Both the position numbers and the translations under genes were made by a program. A model generated the notes under the pieces. The model made no database searches. It was not told the origin of the DNA and saw only the letters and a program-made list of their open reading frames with translations. A DNA stretch of 64,000 bases from Simplicispira sedimenti. GTDB lineage: Bacteria > Pseudomonadota > Gammaproteobacteria > Burkholderiales > Burkholderiaceae_C. Position 1 is the stretch's first letter. Every line of letters begins with the position of its first letter. Shown here piece by piece: positions 33,897 through 43,315 of this stretch. The stretch lies in the NCBI RefSeq assembly GCF_022760965.1, contig NZ_JAKVIJ010000008.1:1-64000 (forward strand). The letters are read 5' to 3'.

Positions 33897-35723
33897 TTAT
33901 TTCTTGTCCGGTGCGGTCTGAACAGGGTCACGGGCCCACCACGTATCAATCGCCCAGCCCTCGCCATTGGAATACGGCGGCAGGGCCTCGGGCCGCGCCA
34001 GGCGCCAGGCGTTGTAGGCCATGCGGTGGGTGCCGGCGGTCCACTGCGGAATGAGGTAGTGGCCGTGCGCGATGACGCGCTCCAGCGCGTGGCAGGCGGG
34101 CAGCAGTTGCGCCTCGGTCTTGGCCGCAGTCATGGCCGCGATCAGCGCGTCCACGGCGGGGTTCTTCACGCCGGCAAAGTTGCCCGAATCCTCGGTGTCT
34201 GCCGCCTGGCTGCCGAACAGGTCGGCAAACTCCTGGCCCGGGTTGTGCGTGCCCTGGAAGGCCATGGAGGTGATGTCGAAGTCGAACTTCTGCAGGCGCT
34301 GCTGGTACAGGGCGAAGTCCACCGCGCGGAAGCGCAAGCTGATGCCCAGCTTTTCCAGGCTGCGCATCCACGGCGTGACCACGCGCACGCCGCCCTCGTT
34401 GCTGTCCATGTATTCGAGCACCATGGCTTCGCCCTGGGCGTTGCGCAAGGCGCCATCACGCACTTCCCAGCCCGCCTCTTTCAACAGCTGCTGCGCGCGG
34501 CGCAGGTTGGCGCGCAGGGAGAAATCGCCATCGGTGCGCGGCGGCACCGTCATGGGGCCGAAAGCCGCCGCCGGGATGTGTTGGCGAAGCGGCTCCATCA
34601 GCGCCAGCTCCTCGGGGGATGGCGTGCCGCGCGTCTCGCAGGCGGTGTTGCCGAACAGGCCGTTGACGCGCTGGTAGGCGCCGTAGAACATCTGCCGGTT
34701 CATCCACTCGTAGTCCAGCGCCAGGCCCAGGGCCTCGCGCACGCGCACGTCCTGCAAGAAGGGGCGGCGCGTGTTGAGCACGTAGCTCTGGAAGCCCGAA
34801 GGCAGCTTGTGCGCGAACTCGCCCTTGACCAGCTCGCCCGTGTCGAACTTGCGACCATTGACGCGGCGCGCCCAGTCGCCCGCGCTAAAAAATCGCATGA
34901 GGTCGAACTCGCCCGCCTTGAGCGCTTCGAGCCGCGCCGTGGCGTCCTTGTAGATCTTGACGGTGATGCGGTCAAAGTTGGCCGTGCCCTTGCGCACGTT
35001 CAGATCCCTGGCCCAGTAGTCCGGGTCGCGCACGTAAGTGATGTCCTTGCCGAAGCGCACCGGGCCTACACGATAAGGACCGCTGCCGATGGGAAGGTCC
35101 ATCACCACCTGGTCGAAGGGCTTGGCCTGGCCGTTCTCCACGCCCCAGTCGCGGCTGAACACCGGCAGGCCGCCCACGGTCAGCGGCAGCTCGCGGTTGG
35201 GCTTGTGGAAGCGGTAGCGCACGGTGCGTTCGCCCAGCACGTCCACGCCGGCCACGTCGATCAACAGGGTCTTGTAGGCGGGCGAAGTGTGCGGGCCCAC
35301 CAGGGTGTCGTAACTGTGTTTCACGTCAGCGGCCAGTACCGGCTTGCCATTGTGGAAGCGCGCCTCGGGCCGCAGGCGGAAGGTGGCCGAGAGGCCATCC
35401 TGCGCCACCTGCACGTCCTCGGCCAGCAGGCCGTAGCCCGTGGCCGTCTCGTCGAGCGAGCCCACCAGCAGCGAGTCGAACATCAGCGAGGACAGATAGG
35501 CCGGCGCGTTGCCCTTGATGGTGAACGGGTTGTACTTGTCGAAGGTCGAGGTGCGCAGGTTGCTCACCAGCCGCAGCTCGCCACCCTTGGGCGCTTGCGG
35601 GTTCACATACGCAAAATGCGCAAACCCCGCCGGATAACGGGGCTCGCCCCACAACGCATAGGCATGCGCGGCCCATGCCGGAACCGCGCACACCATCAGC
35701 AGAAAAGTCAGCCAAAACCGCAT
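33897..35723 (-). CDS. yejA: Periplasmic peptide-binding protein YejA
   Basis: 608 residues. Extracellular solute-binding protein family 5, supplying peptides to YejBEF. The signal peptide MRFWLTFLLMVCAVPAWA is followed by HAYALWGEPRYPAGF, and family features such as YNPFTIKGN and QGTHNPGQEFADLFGS are seen further on. The ATG at 35723 is chosen so that the signal peptide is at the N-terminus; an open frame continues upstream without similarity. It is the first gene of yejABEF and divergent from fabI across about 100 nt. Confidence 0.94.
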   Translation of the reverse strand: MRFWLTFLLMVCAVPAWAAHAYALWGEPRYPAGFAHFAYVNPQAPKGGELRLVSNLRTSTFDKYNPFTIKGNAPAYLSSLMFDSLLVGSLDETATGYGLLAEDVQVAQDGLSATFRLRPEARFHNGKPVLAADVKHSYDTLVGPHTSPAYKTLLIDVAGVDVLGERTVRYRFHKPNRELPLTVGGLPVFSRDWGVENGQAKPFDQVVMDLPIGSGPYRVGPVRFGKDITYVRDPDYWARDLNVRKGTANFDRITVKIYKDATARLEALKAGEFDLMRFFSAGDWARRVNGRKFDTGELVKGEFAHKLPSGFQSYVLNTRRPFLQDVRVREALGLALDYEWMNRQMFYGAYQRVNGLFGNTACETRGTPSPEELALMEPLRQHIPAAAFGPMTVPPRTDGDFSLRANLRRAQQLLKEAGWEVRDGALRNAQGEAMVLEYMDSNEGGVRVVTPWMRSLEKLGISLRFRAVDFALYQQRLQKFDFDITSMAFQGTHNPGQEFADLFGSQAADTEDSGNFAGVKNPAVDALIAAMTAAKTEAQLLPACHALERVIAHGHYLIPQWTAGTHRMAYNAWRLARPEALPPYSNGEGWAIDTWWARDPVQTAPDKK

Positions 35724-35824
35724 GCGACAATTCTGCACTACGCTGGCGGCGCGCCAGGGCAGGCTGCGGGTATTTCCCCCCGCTACGGCGCCGCCATTTC
35801 CCCGCATTCCCCAGGAGAACAACA

Positions 35825-36625
35825 ATGGGTTTTCTGACCGGCAAGAAGCTGCTCATCACGGGCGTTTTGTCCAACCGCTCCATCGCCTACGGCATCGCCA
35901 AGGCCTGCCACGCGCAGGGCGCCGAGCTGGCCTTCAGCTACGTCGGTGAGCGCTTCAAGGACCGCATCACCGAGTTCGCCGCCGAGTTCAATTCCACGCT
36001 GGTGTTCGACTGCGACGTGGCCGACGACGCGCAGATCGAGGCCATGTTCAAGGGCCTGGGCGATGCCTGGGGCAAGTTTGACGGCTTCGTGCACAGCATC
36101 GGCTTCGCGCCACGCGAGGCGATCGCCGGCAACTTCCTCGACGGCCTGTCCCGCGAGGGCTTCCGCATCGCCCACGACATCAGCGCCTACAGCTTCCCCG
36201 CCATGGCCAAGGCCGCCCTGCCCTACCTGAACGACAAGTCCTCGCTGCTGACGCTGTCGTACCTGGGCGCGCTGCGGTCCATTCCCAACTACAACACCAT
36301 GGGCCTGGCCAAGGCCAGCCTGGAGGCCAGCGTGCGCTACCTGGCCGAGGCCGTGGGCCGCACCGAGGACGGCCGCGCCATCCGCGCCAACGGCATCAGC
36401 GCCGGCCCCATCAAGACGCTGGCCGCCAGCGGCATCAAGGACTTCGGCAAGCTGCTCTCGCGCGTGGCCGACGCCTCGCCCCTGCGCCGCAACGTGACGA
36501 TTGAAGACGTGGGCAACGTGGCGGCTTTCCTGCTGTCCGACCTGGCCTCGGGCGTGACCGCCGAAATCACCTATGTGGATGGCGGCTTCAGCCAGACGGC
36601 GGGCCTGTCCGCCGACCAGGTCTGA
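35825..36625 (+). CDS. fabI: Enoyl-[acyl-carrier-protein] reductase (NADH), FabI
   Basis: 266 residues. Last reduction of each fatty-acid elongation cycle. The short-chain dehydrogenase fold starts MGFLTGKKLLITGVLSNRSI. The catalytic Tyr/Lys arrangement is NYNTMGLAKASLEA with the preceding LSYLGA tyrosine, as in E. coli FabI. A strong AGGAG lies 6 nt before the ATG. It is divergent from yejA. R1 copy G begins just after its stop codon. FabI is the biocide target of triclosan; the substrate-loop residues look ordinary. Confidence 0.96.
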   Translation: MGFLTGKKLLITGVLSNRSIAYGIAKACHAQGAELAFSYVGERFKDRITEFAAEFNSTLVFDCDVADDAQIEAMFKGLGDAWGKFDGFVHSIGFAPREAIAGNFLDGLSREGFRIAHDISAYSFPAMAKAALPYLNDKSSLLTLSYLGALRSIPNYNTMGLAKASLEASVRYLAEAVGRTEDGRAIRANGISAGPIKTLAASGIKDFGKLLSRVADASPLRRNVTIEDVGNVAAFLLSDLASGVTAEITYVDGGFSQTAGLSADQV

Positions 36626-36631
36626 TCCACG

Positions 36632-36697
36632 AAAATTTAAGCAAAAATGGCCTCCAGCGCTTATCCAGCAAGCGCTAGAAGCTATTTTTTTTATAGC
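36632..36697 (-). repeat. R1 palindromic repeat, copy G (fabI-ligase intergenic)
   Basis: On the minus strand: GCTATAAAAAAAATAGCTTC, TAGCGCTTGCTGGATAAGCG, CTGGAGGCCATTTTTGC. It is probably the best representative of the family, with a clean AGCGCTT/AAGCGCT palindrome. Its GCTAT end touches the ligase ATG. Confidence 0.88.
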
Positions 36698-37555
36698 ATG
36701 ATGGATCGCAGGGCCTGCTTGGCCCTGTTTGCGCTGACTGCCCTGCCCGGCCACGCCCTGGCAGCGGACGCCCCGGCGCTGCTGCTAGCGCTGGTGTACC
36801 GCGCCGGCCTGCCGCTGCAGGACTACTGGGTGAGCGAGAAATATGATGGCGTGCGCGGCTTCTGGGACGGCCGATCCCTGCGCACGCGCGGGGGCGCCAC
36901 CGTGGCAGCCCCCGCATGGTTCACTGCCGGCTGGCCCGAGACGCCGATGGACGGCGAGCTCTGGGCCGGGCGCGGGCGCTTCGGCCACGCCCAGTCCACC
37001 ACCCGGCAGCAGCAGCCCGACGAGGCCGCGTGGAGGCAGATGCGCTTCATGGTGTTCGACCTGCCCACGCACGGAGGCCCCTTTGACGAGCGCCTGCCAG
37101 CCCTGCGGGCGCTGGTGGAACGCCTGGGCCAGCCATGGGTGCAGGCCGTGCCGCAGCAGCGCGTGGCCACGGAGGCTGCATTGCAGGCCCTGCTGCGGCG
37201 CACCGTGCGCGCAGGCGGTGAGGGGCTCATGCTGCACCGGGGCGCCTCGCTCTACCGCGCGGGACGCAGCGACGACCTGCTCAAGCTCAAGGAACACGAG
37301 GACGCCGAGGCGCGCGTGCTCGCCCACCTGCCTGGCAAGGGCCGCCACGCGGGCCGCATGGGCGCGCTGTGGGTGGAAATGCCCACGGGCCAGCGCTTCC
37401 GGCTGGGCGCGGGTTTCAGCGATGCCGACCGCAACCACCCGCCGCCCGTGGGCGCCTGGGTCACCTACCGCTTCCGGGGCACGCACGACGGCGGGCTGCC
37501 GCGCTTCGCCAGCTACCTGCGGGTGCGTGAAGACTGGCCACCACTGGACCGATAG
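36698..37555 (+). CDS. ATP-dependent DNA ligase with signal peptide (LigE-like)
   Basis: 285 residues. The nucleotidyl-transferase motif I is EKYDGVRGFWDG (Lys about 48), with MDGELWAGRGRF (motif III) and GEGLMLHR (motif IV); the LLKLK segment is motif V. A C-terminal OB domain follows. This minimal architecture matches the LigE group of proteobacterial ligases, which carry an export signal. Here MMDRRACLALFALTALPGHA supports periplasmic localisation, perhaps acting on DNA taken up by competence. The ATG at 36698 is used because the frame upstream to 36647 is R1 repeat sequence. Its stop codon TAG at 37553-37555 is contributed by R1 copy H. Confidence 0.88.
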   Translation: MMDRRACLALFALTALPGHALAADAPALLLALVYRAGLPLQDYWVSEKYDGVRGFWDGRSLRTRGGATVAAPAWFTAGWPETPMDGELWAGRGRFGHAQSTTRQQQPDEAAWRQMRFMVFDLPTHGGPFDERLPALRALVERLGQPWVQAVPQQRVATEAALQALLRRTVRAGGEGLMLHRGASLYRAGRSDDLLKLKEHEDAEARVLAHLPGKGRHAGRMGALWVEMPTGQRFRLGAGFSDADRNHPPPVGAWVTYRFRGTHDGGLPRFASYLRVREDWPPLDR

Positions 37556-37617
37556 CTACTGATTTCATAGCTTCTTGCGCTTGCAGGACGGGCGTTTCAG
37601 CCCATTTTTGCGTAAAA
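37552..37617 (+). repeat. R1 palindromic repeat, copy H (after the ligase gene)
   Basis: On the plus strand: GATAGCTACTGATTTCATAG, CTTCTTGCGCTTGCAGGACG, GGCGTTTCAGCCCATTTTTG. Inverted with respect to copy G. The first TAG of the repeat is the ligase stop codon. The element ends at the terminator of the decarboxylase gene. Confidence 0.85.
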
Positions 37618-37648
37618 AAGGCAGACATCCCGCCGGAATGCCTGCCTT
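37614..37648 (-). terminator. Rho-independent terminator of the basic amino acid decarboxylase gene
   Basis: On the minus strand an 11-bp stem (AAGGCAGGCAT with ATGTCTGCCTT, one G-T pair) is followed by a run of six Ts. It lies 24 nt beyond the decarboxylase stop codon and adjoins R1 copy H. Confidence 0.85.
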
Positions 37649-37671
37649 GGTGCAAACGCCCGCCGCGTGCG

Positions 37672-40041
37672 TCAGACGTTGCGCCCGTAGGGCCCGTCGT
37701 CGCCCACCTGGACCGAGTTCTCCGCCGTGGTCAGCGGCTTGGGGTTCTTGCGGGTGGACTTGCCTTCGGCCACGCAGTCCGCGTAGTAGCGCACCTGGCC
37801 GTTCTCGTCTTCCACCTCGACCAGACCGTGGATGTCGGTCTCGAAGCCGGGGCACAGCTTGGCGAACTCGCGCGCGAACTTGAGGTAGTCCACGATCTTC
37901 TTGTTGAACACTTCGCCGGGAATCAAGAGCGGAATGCCGGGCGGGTACGGCGTGACCAGGCCCACGGTGATGCGGCCTTCGAGATGGTCGATCTCCACGC
38001 GCTCGGTCTGGCGGTGGGCGATGTGCGCGTAGGCGTCCGACGGCTTCATGGCGGGCGTGAGGTCCGAGAGGTACATCTCGGTCGTCAGGCGGGCGATGTC
38101 GTATTTGGCGTACATCTCGTGCACATGCTGGCACAGGTCGCGCAGGCCCATGCGCTCGTAGCGCTTGTGCTGCTGGCAGAACTCGGGAAGGATGCGCCAC
38201 ATGGGCTGGTTCTTCTCGTAGTCGTCCTTGAACTGCTGCAAGGCGGTCAGCAGCGTGTTCCAGCGGCCCTTGGTGATGCCGATGGTGAACATGATGAAGA
38301 AGCTGTAGAGGCCCGTCTTCTCGACCACCACGCCATGCTCGGCGAGGTACTTGGTGACGATGGACGCGGGGATGCCGGTCTTGTCGAACTTGCCGTCGAG
38401 GTTCAGGCCCGGCGTGACGATGGTGGACTTGATCGGGTCCAGCATGTTGAAGCCATCGGCCAGCTGGCCGAAGCCGTGCCACTTGCTGCCGTTCTTGCGG
38501 CCCTTGCCGTCGCTGCGGATGATCCAGTCCTCGGCCCGGCCCACGCCTTCGTCGGCCAGCTTTTCGGGGCCCCAGACCTTGAACCACCAGTCGTTCTTGC
38601 CGAAGTCGGCCTCCACCTGGCGCATGGCGCGGCGGAAGTCCAGCGCTTCGAGCAGGCTCTCCTCCACCAGCGCTGTGCCGCCGGGCGGCTCCATCATCGC
38701 GGCAGCCACGTCGCAGCTGGCGATGATGCTGTACTGCGGGCTGGTGCTGGTGTGCATCAGGTACGCCTCGTTGAAGAGGTGGTGGTCCAGCTTGGTGGTC
38801 TGCGAGTCCTGCACCAGCACATGGCTGGCTTGGCTGATGCCCGCCAGCAGCTTGTGGATGGACTGCGTGGCGTACGTCACCGAATACTTCGGGCGCGTGC
38901 GCTTCTTGCCCATGGCATGGTAGGTGCCGTAGAACGGGTGGAAGGCTGCGTGCGGCAGCCAGGCCTCGTCGAAATGCAGGTTGTCCACGTAGCCGTCGAG
39001 CATGCCCTTGATGGTCTCGGTGTTGTAGAGCACGCCGTCGTAGGTGGACTGCGTGAGCGTGAGCACGCGGGGCTTGACCTTCTTGGCGTCCACGCCCTTG
39101 AGCAGCGGATTGGCCTTGATCTTGGCCTGGATGGTGGCGGGTTCGAACTCGCTCTGCGGAATCGGGCCGATGATGCCGAAGTGGTTGCGCGTGGGCTTCA
39201 TGAACACGGGGATGGCCCCGGTCATGATGATGCTGTGCAGGATGGACTTGTGGCAGTTGCGGTCCACCACCACCACATCGCCCGGCGCCACGGTGTGGTG
39301 CCACACCATCTTGTTGCTGGTGGATGTGCCGTTGGTCACGAAGAAGCAGTGGTCGGCATTGAAGATGCGCGCCGCGTTGCGCTCGCTCTCGCCGATGGCG
39401 CCGTTGTGGTCGAGCAGCTGGCCCAGTTCCTCCACGGCATTGCAGACGTCGGCACGCAGCATGTTCTCGCCGTAGAACTGGTGGTACATCTGGCCCACGG
39501 GGCTTTTCAGAAACGCCACGCCGCCCGAGTGGCCGGGGCAGTGCCAGGAATACGAACCGTCTTCCGCGTAGTCGAGCAGCGCCTTGAAGAACGGCGGCTG
39601 CACGCCTTCGAGGTAGCTCTTGGCCTCGCGGATGATGTGGCGCGCCACGAATTCGGGCGTGTCCTCGAACATGTGGATGAAGCCATGCAGCTCGCGCAGG
39701 ATGTCGTTGGGCAGGTGGCGGCTGGTTTTCGTTTCGCCATGCACGTAGATGGGCACGTCGGCATTCTTGCGGCGCACTTCCTGGATGAAGGTGCGCAGGC
39801 TCAGCACGGCGGGGTCGAGATCCGGACCCAGGGAGAACTCCTCGTCGTCGATCGACAGGATGAACGCGCTGGCACGGCTTTGCTGCTGGGCGAATTGGCT
39901 CAGGTCGCCGTAGCTGGTGACCCCGAGCACCTCAAAGCCCTCGGCCTCGATGGCCTGCGCCAGCGCACGGATACCCAGCCCCGAAGTGTTCTCGGAACGG
40001 TAATCCTCGTCGATGATGATGATGGGAAAACGAAACTTCAT
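37672..40041 (-). CDS. PLP-dependent arginine/lysine/ornithine decarboxylase (large, inducible-type fold)
   Basis: 789 residues. An N-terminal wing domain (MKFRFPIIIIDEDYRSENTS), a PLP-binding core with FFVTNGTSTSNKMVWH and VDRNCHKSILHS, and the Schiff-base lysine in TQSIHKLLAG, then a C-terminal domain. This is the fold III AdiA/LdcC/SpeC group. Which basic amino acid is used cannot be settled by eye. Its length and single-copy context in a betaproteobacterium suit arginine or ornithine decarboxylation for polyamines. The ATG at 40041 is chosen because similarity begins there. It diverges from the nfeD-like gene. Confidence 0.9.
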   Translation of the reverse strand: MKFRFPIIIIDEDYRSENTSGLGIRALAQAIEAEGFEVLGVTSYGDLSQFAQQQSRASAFILSIDDEEFSLGPDLDPAVLSLRTFIQEVRRKNADVPIYVHGETKTSRHLPNDILRELHGFIHMFEDTPEFVARHIIREAKSYLEGVQPPFFKALLDYAEDGSYSWHCPGHSGGVAFLKSPVGQMYHQFYGENMLRADVCNAVEELGQLLDHNGAIGESERNAARIFNADHCFFVTNGTSTSNKMVWHHTVAPGDVVVVDRNCHKSILHSIIMTGAIPVFMKPTRNHFGIIGPIPQSEFEPATIQAKIKANPLLKGVDAKKVKPRVLTLTQSTYDGVLYNTETIKGMLDGYVDNLHFDEAWLPHAAFHPFYGTYHAMGKKRTRPKYSVTYATQSIHKLLAGISQASHVLVQDSQTTKLDHHLFNEAYLMHTSTSPQYSIIASCDVAAAMMEPPGGTALVEESLLEALDFRRAMRQVEADFGKNDWWFKVWGPEKLADEGVGRAEDWIIRSDGKGRKNGSKWHGFGQLADGFNMLDPIKSTIVTPGLNLDGKFDKTGIPASIVTKYLAEHGVVVEKTGLYSFFIMFTIGITKGRWNTLLTALQQFKDDYEKNQPMWRILPEFCQQHKRYERMGLRDLCQHVHEMYAKYDIARLTTEMYLSDLTPAMKPSDAYAHIAHRQTERVEIDHLEGRITVGLVTPYPPGIPLLIPGEVFNKKIVDYLKFAREFAKLCPGFETDIHGLVEVEDENGQVRYYADCVAEGKSTRKNPKPLTTAENSVQVGDDGPYGRNV

Positions 40042-40183
40042 GCGCAGCCTCCGTGCAATCTGCCCGGCCAAAAAAGAAAAACAGGCGCGAAGTGTAAGGA
40101 ATAAGCCTGTCACGCCTTTGAATCGCCATTTTTTTGTCCCAGAATGTGGCGCACTACAAACAAATCATGCTGAGGAGCGCGTC

Positions 40184-40609
40184 ATGGAGGAATCCACTCT
40201 CTGGTGGGTACTGGCCGGTGTGGCCGTGGCGGTGGAACTGGTGACTGGCACCTTCTATCTGCTGCTGCTGGCCCTGGGAATGGCCGCCGGGGCCGTGGCG
40301 GCCCATTTGGGCGCTGGTGTGGCCGTGCAACTGGTCTGCGCGGCCTTGGTCGGCGGCGGCGCCGTCGTGGCCTGGAACCATGCCAAGAAGCGCCGCCCCG
40401 GCGACCCGTCGGCCCGCGCAGAGCGCAGCGTGAACCTGGACGTGGGTGAAACCATCGTCATCGACCAGTGGAACAGCGATGGCACTGCCACCGTCAAGTA
40501 CCGCGGCGCCACCTGGACGGCCATCCACCGCCCTGGCGTGACCCCCAGTACCGGCAGGCACCGCGTGGCCGAACTGGTGGGCAACCGCCTGCTGGTGGAC
40601 CCGGATTGA
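40184..40609 (+). CDS. NfeD-like membrane protein
   Basis: 141 residues. Two to three N-terminal membrane helices (WWVLAGVAVAVELVTGTFYL..., about 7-67) followed by a soluble OB-fold (about 80-141; IDQWNSDGTATVKYRGATW). This is the NfeD class that pairs with SPFH proteins. The ATG at 40184 has a GAGG upstream and avoids an extension into the decarboxylase promoter region. The SPFH gene begins 43 nt downstream; the two probably form a membrane microdomain complex. Confidence 0.9.
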   Translation: MEESTLWWVLAGVAVAVELVTGTFYLLLLALGMAAGAVAAHLGAGVAVQLVCAALVGGGAVVAWNHAKKRRPGDPSARAERSVNLDVGETIVIDQWNSDGTATVKYRGATWTAIHRPGVTPSTGRHRVAELVGNRLLVDPD

Positions 40610-40652
40610 GTTTTCTCTTCTTCAGCTACCGCACCAACGAAAGGCCCTCCCC

Positions 40653-41567
40653 ATGGAAGTCGCTGCCGTCTTTTTCGTGATTGTCGTCATCTTCATCATC
40701 CAGTCCGTCAAGGTCGTGCCCCAGCAGAACGCCTGGGTCAAGGAGCGCCTGGGCAAGTACGCGGGCACGCTCACGCCCGGGCTGAACTTTCTGATTCCCT
40801 TCATCGAGCGCGTGGCCTACAAACACAGCCTGAAGGAAATTCCGCTGGACGTTCCCAGCCAGGTCTGCATCACGCGCGACAACACGCAATTGCAGGTGGA
40901 CGGCATCCTGTACTTCCAGGTGACCGACCCCATGCGCGCCAGCTACGGCTCCAGCAACTACATCATGGCCGTCACGCAACTGGCGCAAACCTCGCTGCGC
41001 AGTGTGATCGGCAAGCTGGAGCTCGACAAGACCTTCGAGGAGCGCGACATGATCAACGCCCAGGTGGTGTCGGCCATCGACGAAGCCGCGCTCAACTGGG
41101 GCGTCAAGGTACTGCGCTACGAGATCAAGGACCTGACGCCACCCGCCGAAATCCTGCGTTCCATGCAGGCCCAGATCACGGCCGAGCGCGAAAAGCGCGC
41201 ACTGATTGCTGCCTCGGAAGGCCGCCGACAAGAACAGATCAACATCGCCACCGGTGAGCGTGAGGCCTTCATCGCCCGCTCGGAAGGCGAAAAGCAGGCT
41301 GTCATCAACAACGCCCAAGGCGAGGCCGAGTCCATCAAGGCCGTGGCCGAGGCCACCGCCCAGGCCATCGAACGCGTGGCCGCAGCCATCCGCCAACCCG
41401 GTGGCGAACAAGCCGTGCAGCTCAAGGTCGCCGAAAAGGCCGTGGATGCCTACGGCAAAGTGGCCGCAGACGCCACCACCACCCTCATCGTGCCGAGCAA
41501 TATGACCGAGGTGTCTGCGCTGATCGGGTCGGCCATGAAGATGGTGCAAACACAGAAAACCTCCTGA
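40653..41567 (+). CDS. SPFH/stomatin-like membrane protein (QmcA-type)
   Basis: 304 residues. An N-terminal hydrophobic hairpin or single helix (MEVAAVFFVIVVIFIIQSV) is followed by the SPFH domain (VPQQNAWVKERLGKYAGTL, LDVPSQVCITRDN) and a coiled-coil rich in Ala/Glu (about 165-245). Stomatin homologues oligomerise at the inner membrane and modulate proteases such as FtsH. Co-occurrence with an nfeD-like gene immediately upstream is the standard arrangement. Function in this organism is inferred from family. Confidence 0.93.
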   Translation: MEVAAVFFVIVVIFIIQSVKVVPQQNAWVKERLGKYAGTLTPGLNFLIPFIERVAYKHSLKEIPLDVPSQVCITRDNTQLQVDGILYFQVTDPMRASYGSSNYIMAVTQLAQTSLRSVIGKLELDKTFEERDMINAQVVSAIDEAALNWGVKVLRYEIKDLTPPAEILRSMQAQITAEREKRALIAASEGRRQEQINIATGEREAFIARSEGEKQAVINNAQGEAESIKAVAEATAQAIERVAAAIRQPGGEQAVQLKVAEKAVDAYGKVAADATTTLIVPSNMTEVSALIGSAMKMVQTQKTS

Positions 41568-41656
41568 ACCAGACCCGCGCGCCGAGTGGGCGATGACACC
41601 ACCGTGCCCTGCTCCATGTAATGCTGGTGCAAGGCCGAACCGAATGATCGGAACCC

Positions 41657-42880
41657 ATGCTCTTTTCCGATACGCTGCGGCGCTGGGCCGCTGAAGACCT
41701 GCTGGTGCAGAACGCCGCATACCGGCGCAACCTGCAGGTGCTCGGTGTGGCCTCCTGGGCCGTGGTGGCCCTGAACCTGCTGCATGTACTGGTCTTTGCG
41801 CTGCTGCGTTTTGATGATGCTCAACGCAGCACCTGGGCAAGCCAGATCACTGCAGCCCATGGAGCCATGGCCGTCGTCATGTCCGCAACAGGGCTGCTCA
41901 CACGGTACGCACTGAAAAATGCGGCTCCACGGCTGGCACTCAAGTTCCTGCCGGAAGGCGTTTCCGTGCTGATCCTGGCCTGGGCGGTAGCACTGACCCT
42001 GATGGACCAGGCCATCAGTACGAACATCAATGCCTTCATCAATGCAGCGGTGGGCATCTCCATCGTGTTCCTGCTGCGCCCGCTTTCGACGCTGGTGATC
42101 CTGGCGCTCGGATGGTGCGCATTGGCCTTGGCACTGGGCTGGACCACAGACAACGCGGCGCTGCTCGCCACCAACCGCATGAATGCCGCCTCAGCCAGCG
42201 CCCTGTCCCTGCTTGTGAGCATCCTGCTGTGGCGACGCTATGTTCAGGCAGAACTGCTGCAGCGGGCGCTGGAGGAATCCAACCAGCAACTGGAACGCCA
42301 ACGCGCTGAACTGGAGACCCTGGCGACACGGGACCCCCTGACCGGCCTGTTCAACCGCAGAGAGTTTGTTCGGCTGGCAGAGGAAGAACTGGCACGCGCC
42401 CGGCGCAACCACAGTGCGTTGTCGCTTCTGATGATCGATCTCGACCACTTCAAGACCATCAACGACAGATTTGGTCACCCCGCCGGGGACGATGTGCTAC
42501 GGAACGTGGCGGAGTTGATGACACATGCCGTGCGCCAGACCGACCGAATCGCCCGCTTTGGCGGTGAAGAGTTCATGTTGCTCCTGCCAGACACCTCTGC
42601 CGCAGACGCCCTGCACCTGGCCAACAAGCTGCGGCACAAGCTGGCCGACACACCCATTGCCAGCATTGGAGCCCCTGTCACAGCAAGCATGGGCCTCGCC
42701 TGCATGCCCGCAGGCAAGACCCTTGCGCTGGACACCCTCTTGCGCCAGACCGACCGCGCTCTGTACCAGGCCAAGCACATGGGGCGCAACAGAACCGTGG
42801 TAGCCCCCTTGGAACTGGAGACACTGGCGTCAGCGCACCATCCATCGACGACCCACAAGACCAACACGCCCGCACCTTGA
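41657..42880 (+). CDS. Membrane-bound diguanylate cyclase (GGDEF domain)
   Basis: 407 residues. Around five to six membrane segments occupy residues about 30-195, then a short coiled coil (EESNQQLERQRAELETLATR) and a GGDEF domain from about 215. The active-site signature is GGEEF (about 302-306). An RxxD inhibitory site (RQTD, about 293-296) lies five residues before it, so product inhibition by c-di-GMP is expected. There is no EAL or recognised sensory domain, and the membrane region may sense a ligand. It stands alone, upstream of tRNA-Ser. Confidence 0.93.
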   Translation: MLFSDTLRRWAAEDLLVQNAAYRRNLQVLGVASWAVVALNLLHVLVFALLRFDDAQRSTWASQITAAHGAMAVVMSATGLLTRYALKNAAPRLALKFLPEGVSVLILAWAVALTLMDQAISTNINAFINAAVGISIVFLLRPLSTLVILALGWCALALALGWTTDNAALLATNRMNAASASALSLLVSILLWRRYVQAELLQRALEESNQQLERQRAELETLATRDPLTGLFNRREFVRLAEEELARARRNHSALSLLMIDLDHFKTINDRFGHPAGDDVLRNVAELMTHAVRQTDRIARFGGEEFMLLLPDTSAADALHLANKLRHKLADTPIASIGAPVTASMGLACMPAGKTLALDTLLRQTDRALYQAKHMGRNRTVVAPLELETLASAHHPSTTHKTNTPAP

Positions 42881-42982
42881 GCGATCTGCCTCGACGGCGC
42901 AGGCGCCCGATCCAAAAGATTTTTCCCCTTGCCCTCACTTTCCAAGGAATCGCCTCCATCATCGGCTACAATGGAGGGCTTA

Positions 42983-43073
<91 letters not shown>

Positions 43074-43082
43074 TAAGCAAGC

Positions 43083-43110
43083 AAAAAAGCGCCTCTCGGG
43101 GCGCTTTTTT
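43083..43110 (+). terminator. Rho-independent terminator after tRNA-Ser
   Basis: Stem AAAAAAGCGCC/GGCGCTTTTTT closing directly 10 nt after the tRNA 3' end, with a run of six Ts. Confidence 0.9.
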
Positions 43111-43271
43111 GCTTTGTATGCCATGCCTTTGGCGCATCACACCCCTCTTTGGGCCACCACATCAGACATGCGCCTGGACCCACATCCCAACTGACCAAGC
43201 GCTCGAAGCCCGCCCCCCCCCGCCAAATGCAGTTGCACTGAAGTGCCAATCCTTTGATAGCTGAAATGACA

Positions 43272-43299
43272 AAGGGCCTGAGATTTCTCTCAGGCCCTT
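43272..43299 (-). terminator. Terminator of the tRNA-Val cluster
   Basis: A perfect 11-bp stem (AAGGGCCTGAG/CTCAGGCCCTT, 6-nt loop) lies 16 nt beyond the last tRNA-Val on the minus strand and is followed by TTGTCATTTC, a short U-rich end. Confidence 0.75.
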
Positions 43300-43315
43300 G
43301 CATGCAAACGCAAAT

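Noticed and set aside
43205..43225. Poly-C tract as a phase-variation site
   Set aside because: It lies in an intergenic region between tRNA genes, with no coding sequence or mapped promoter it could switch.
43245..43270. TTTGATAGCTG string as a tenth R1 copy
   Set aside because: Only the first block matches; the GCGCTTG, GGGCGCT and AGGCC blocks are absent.
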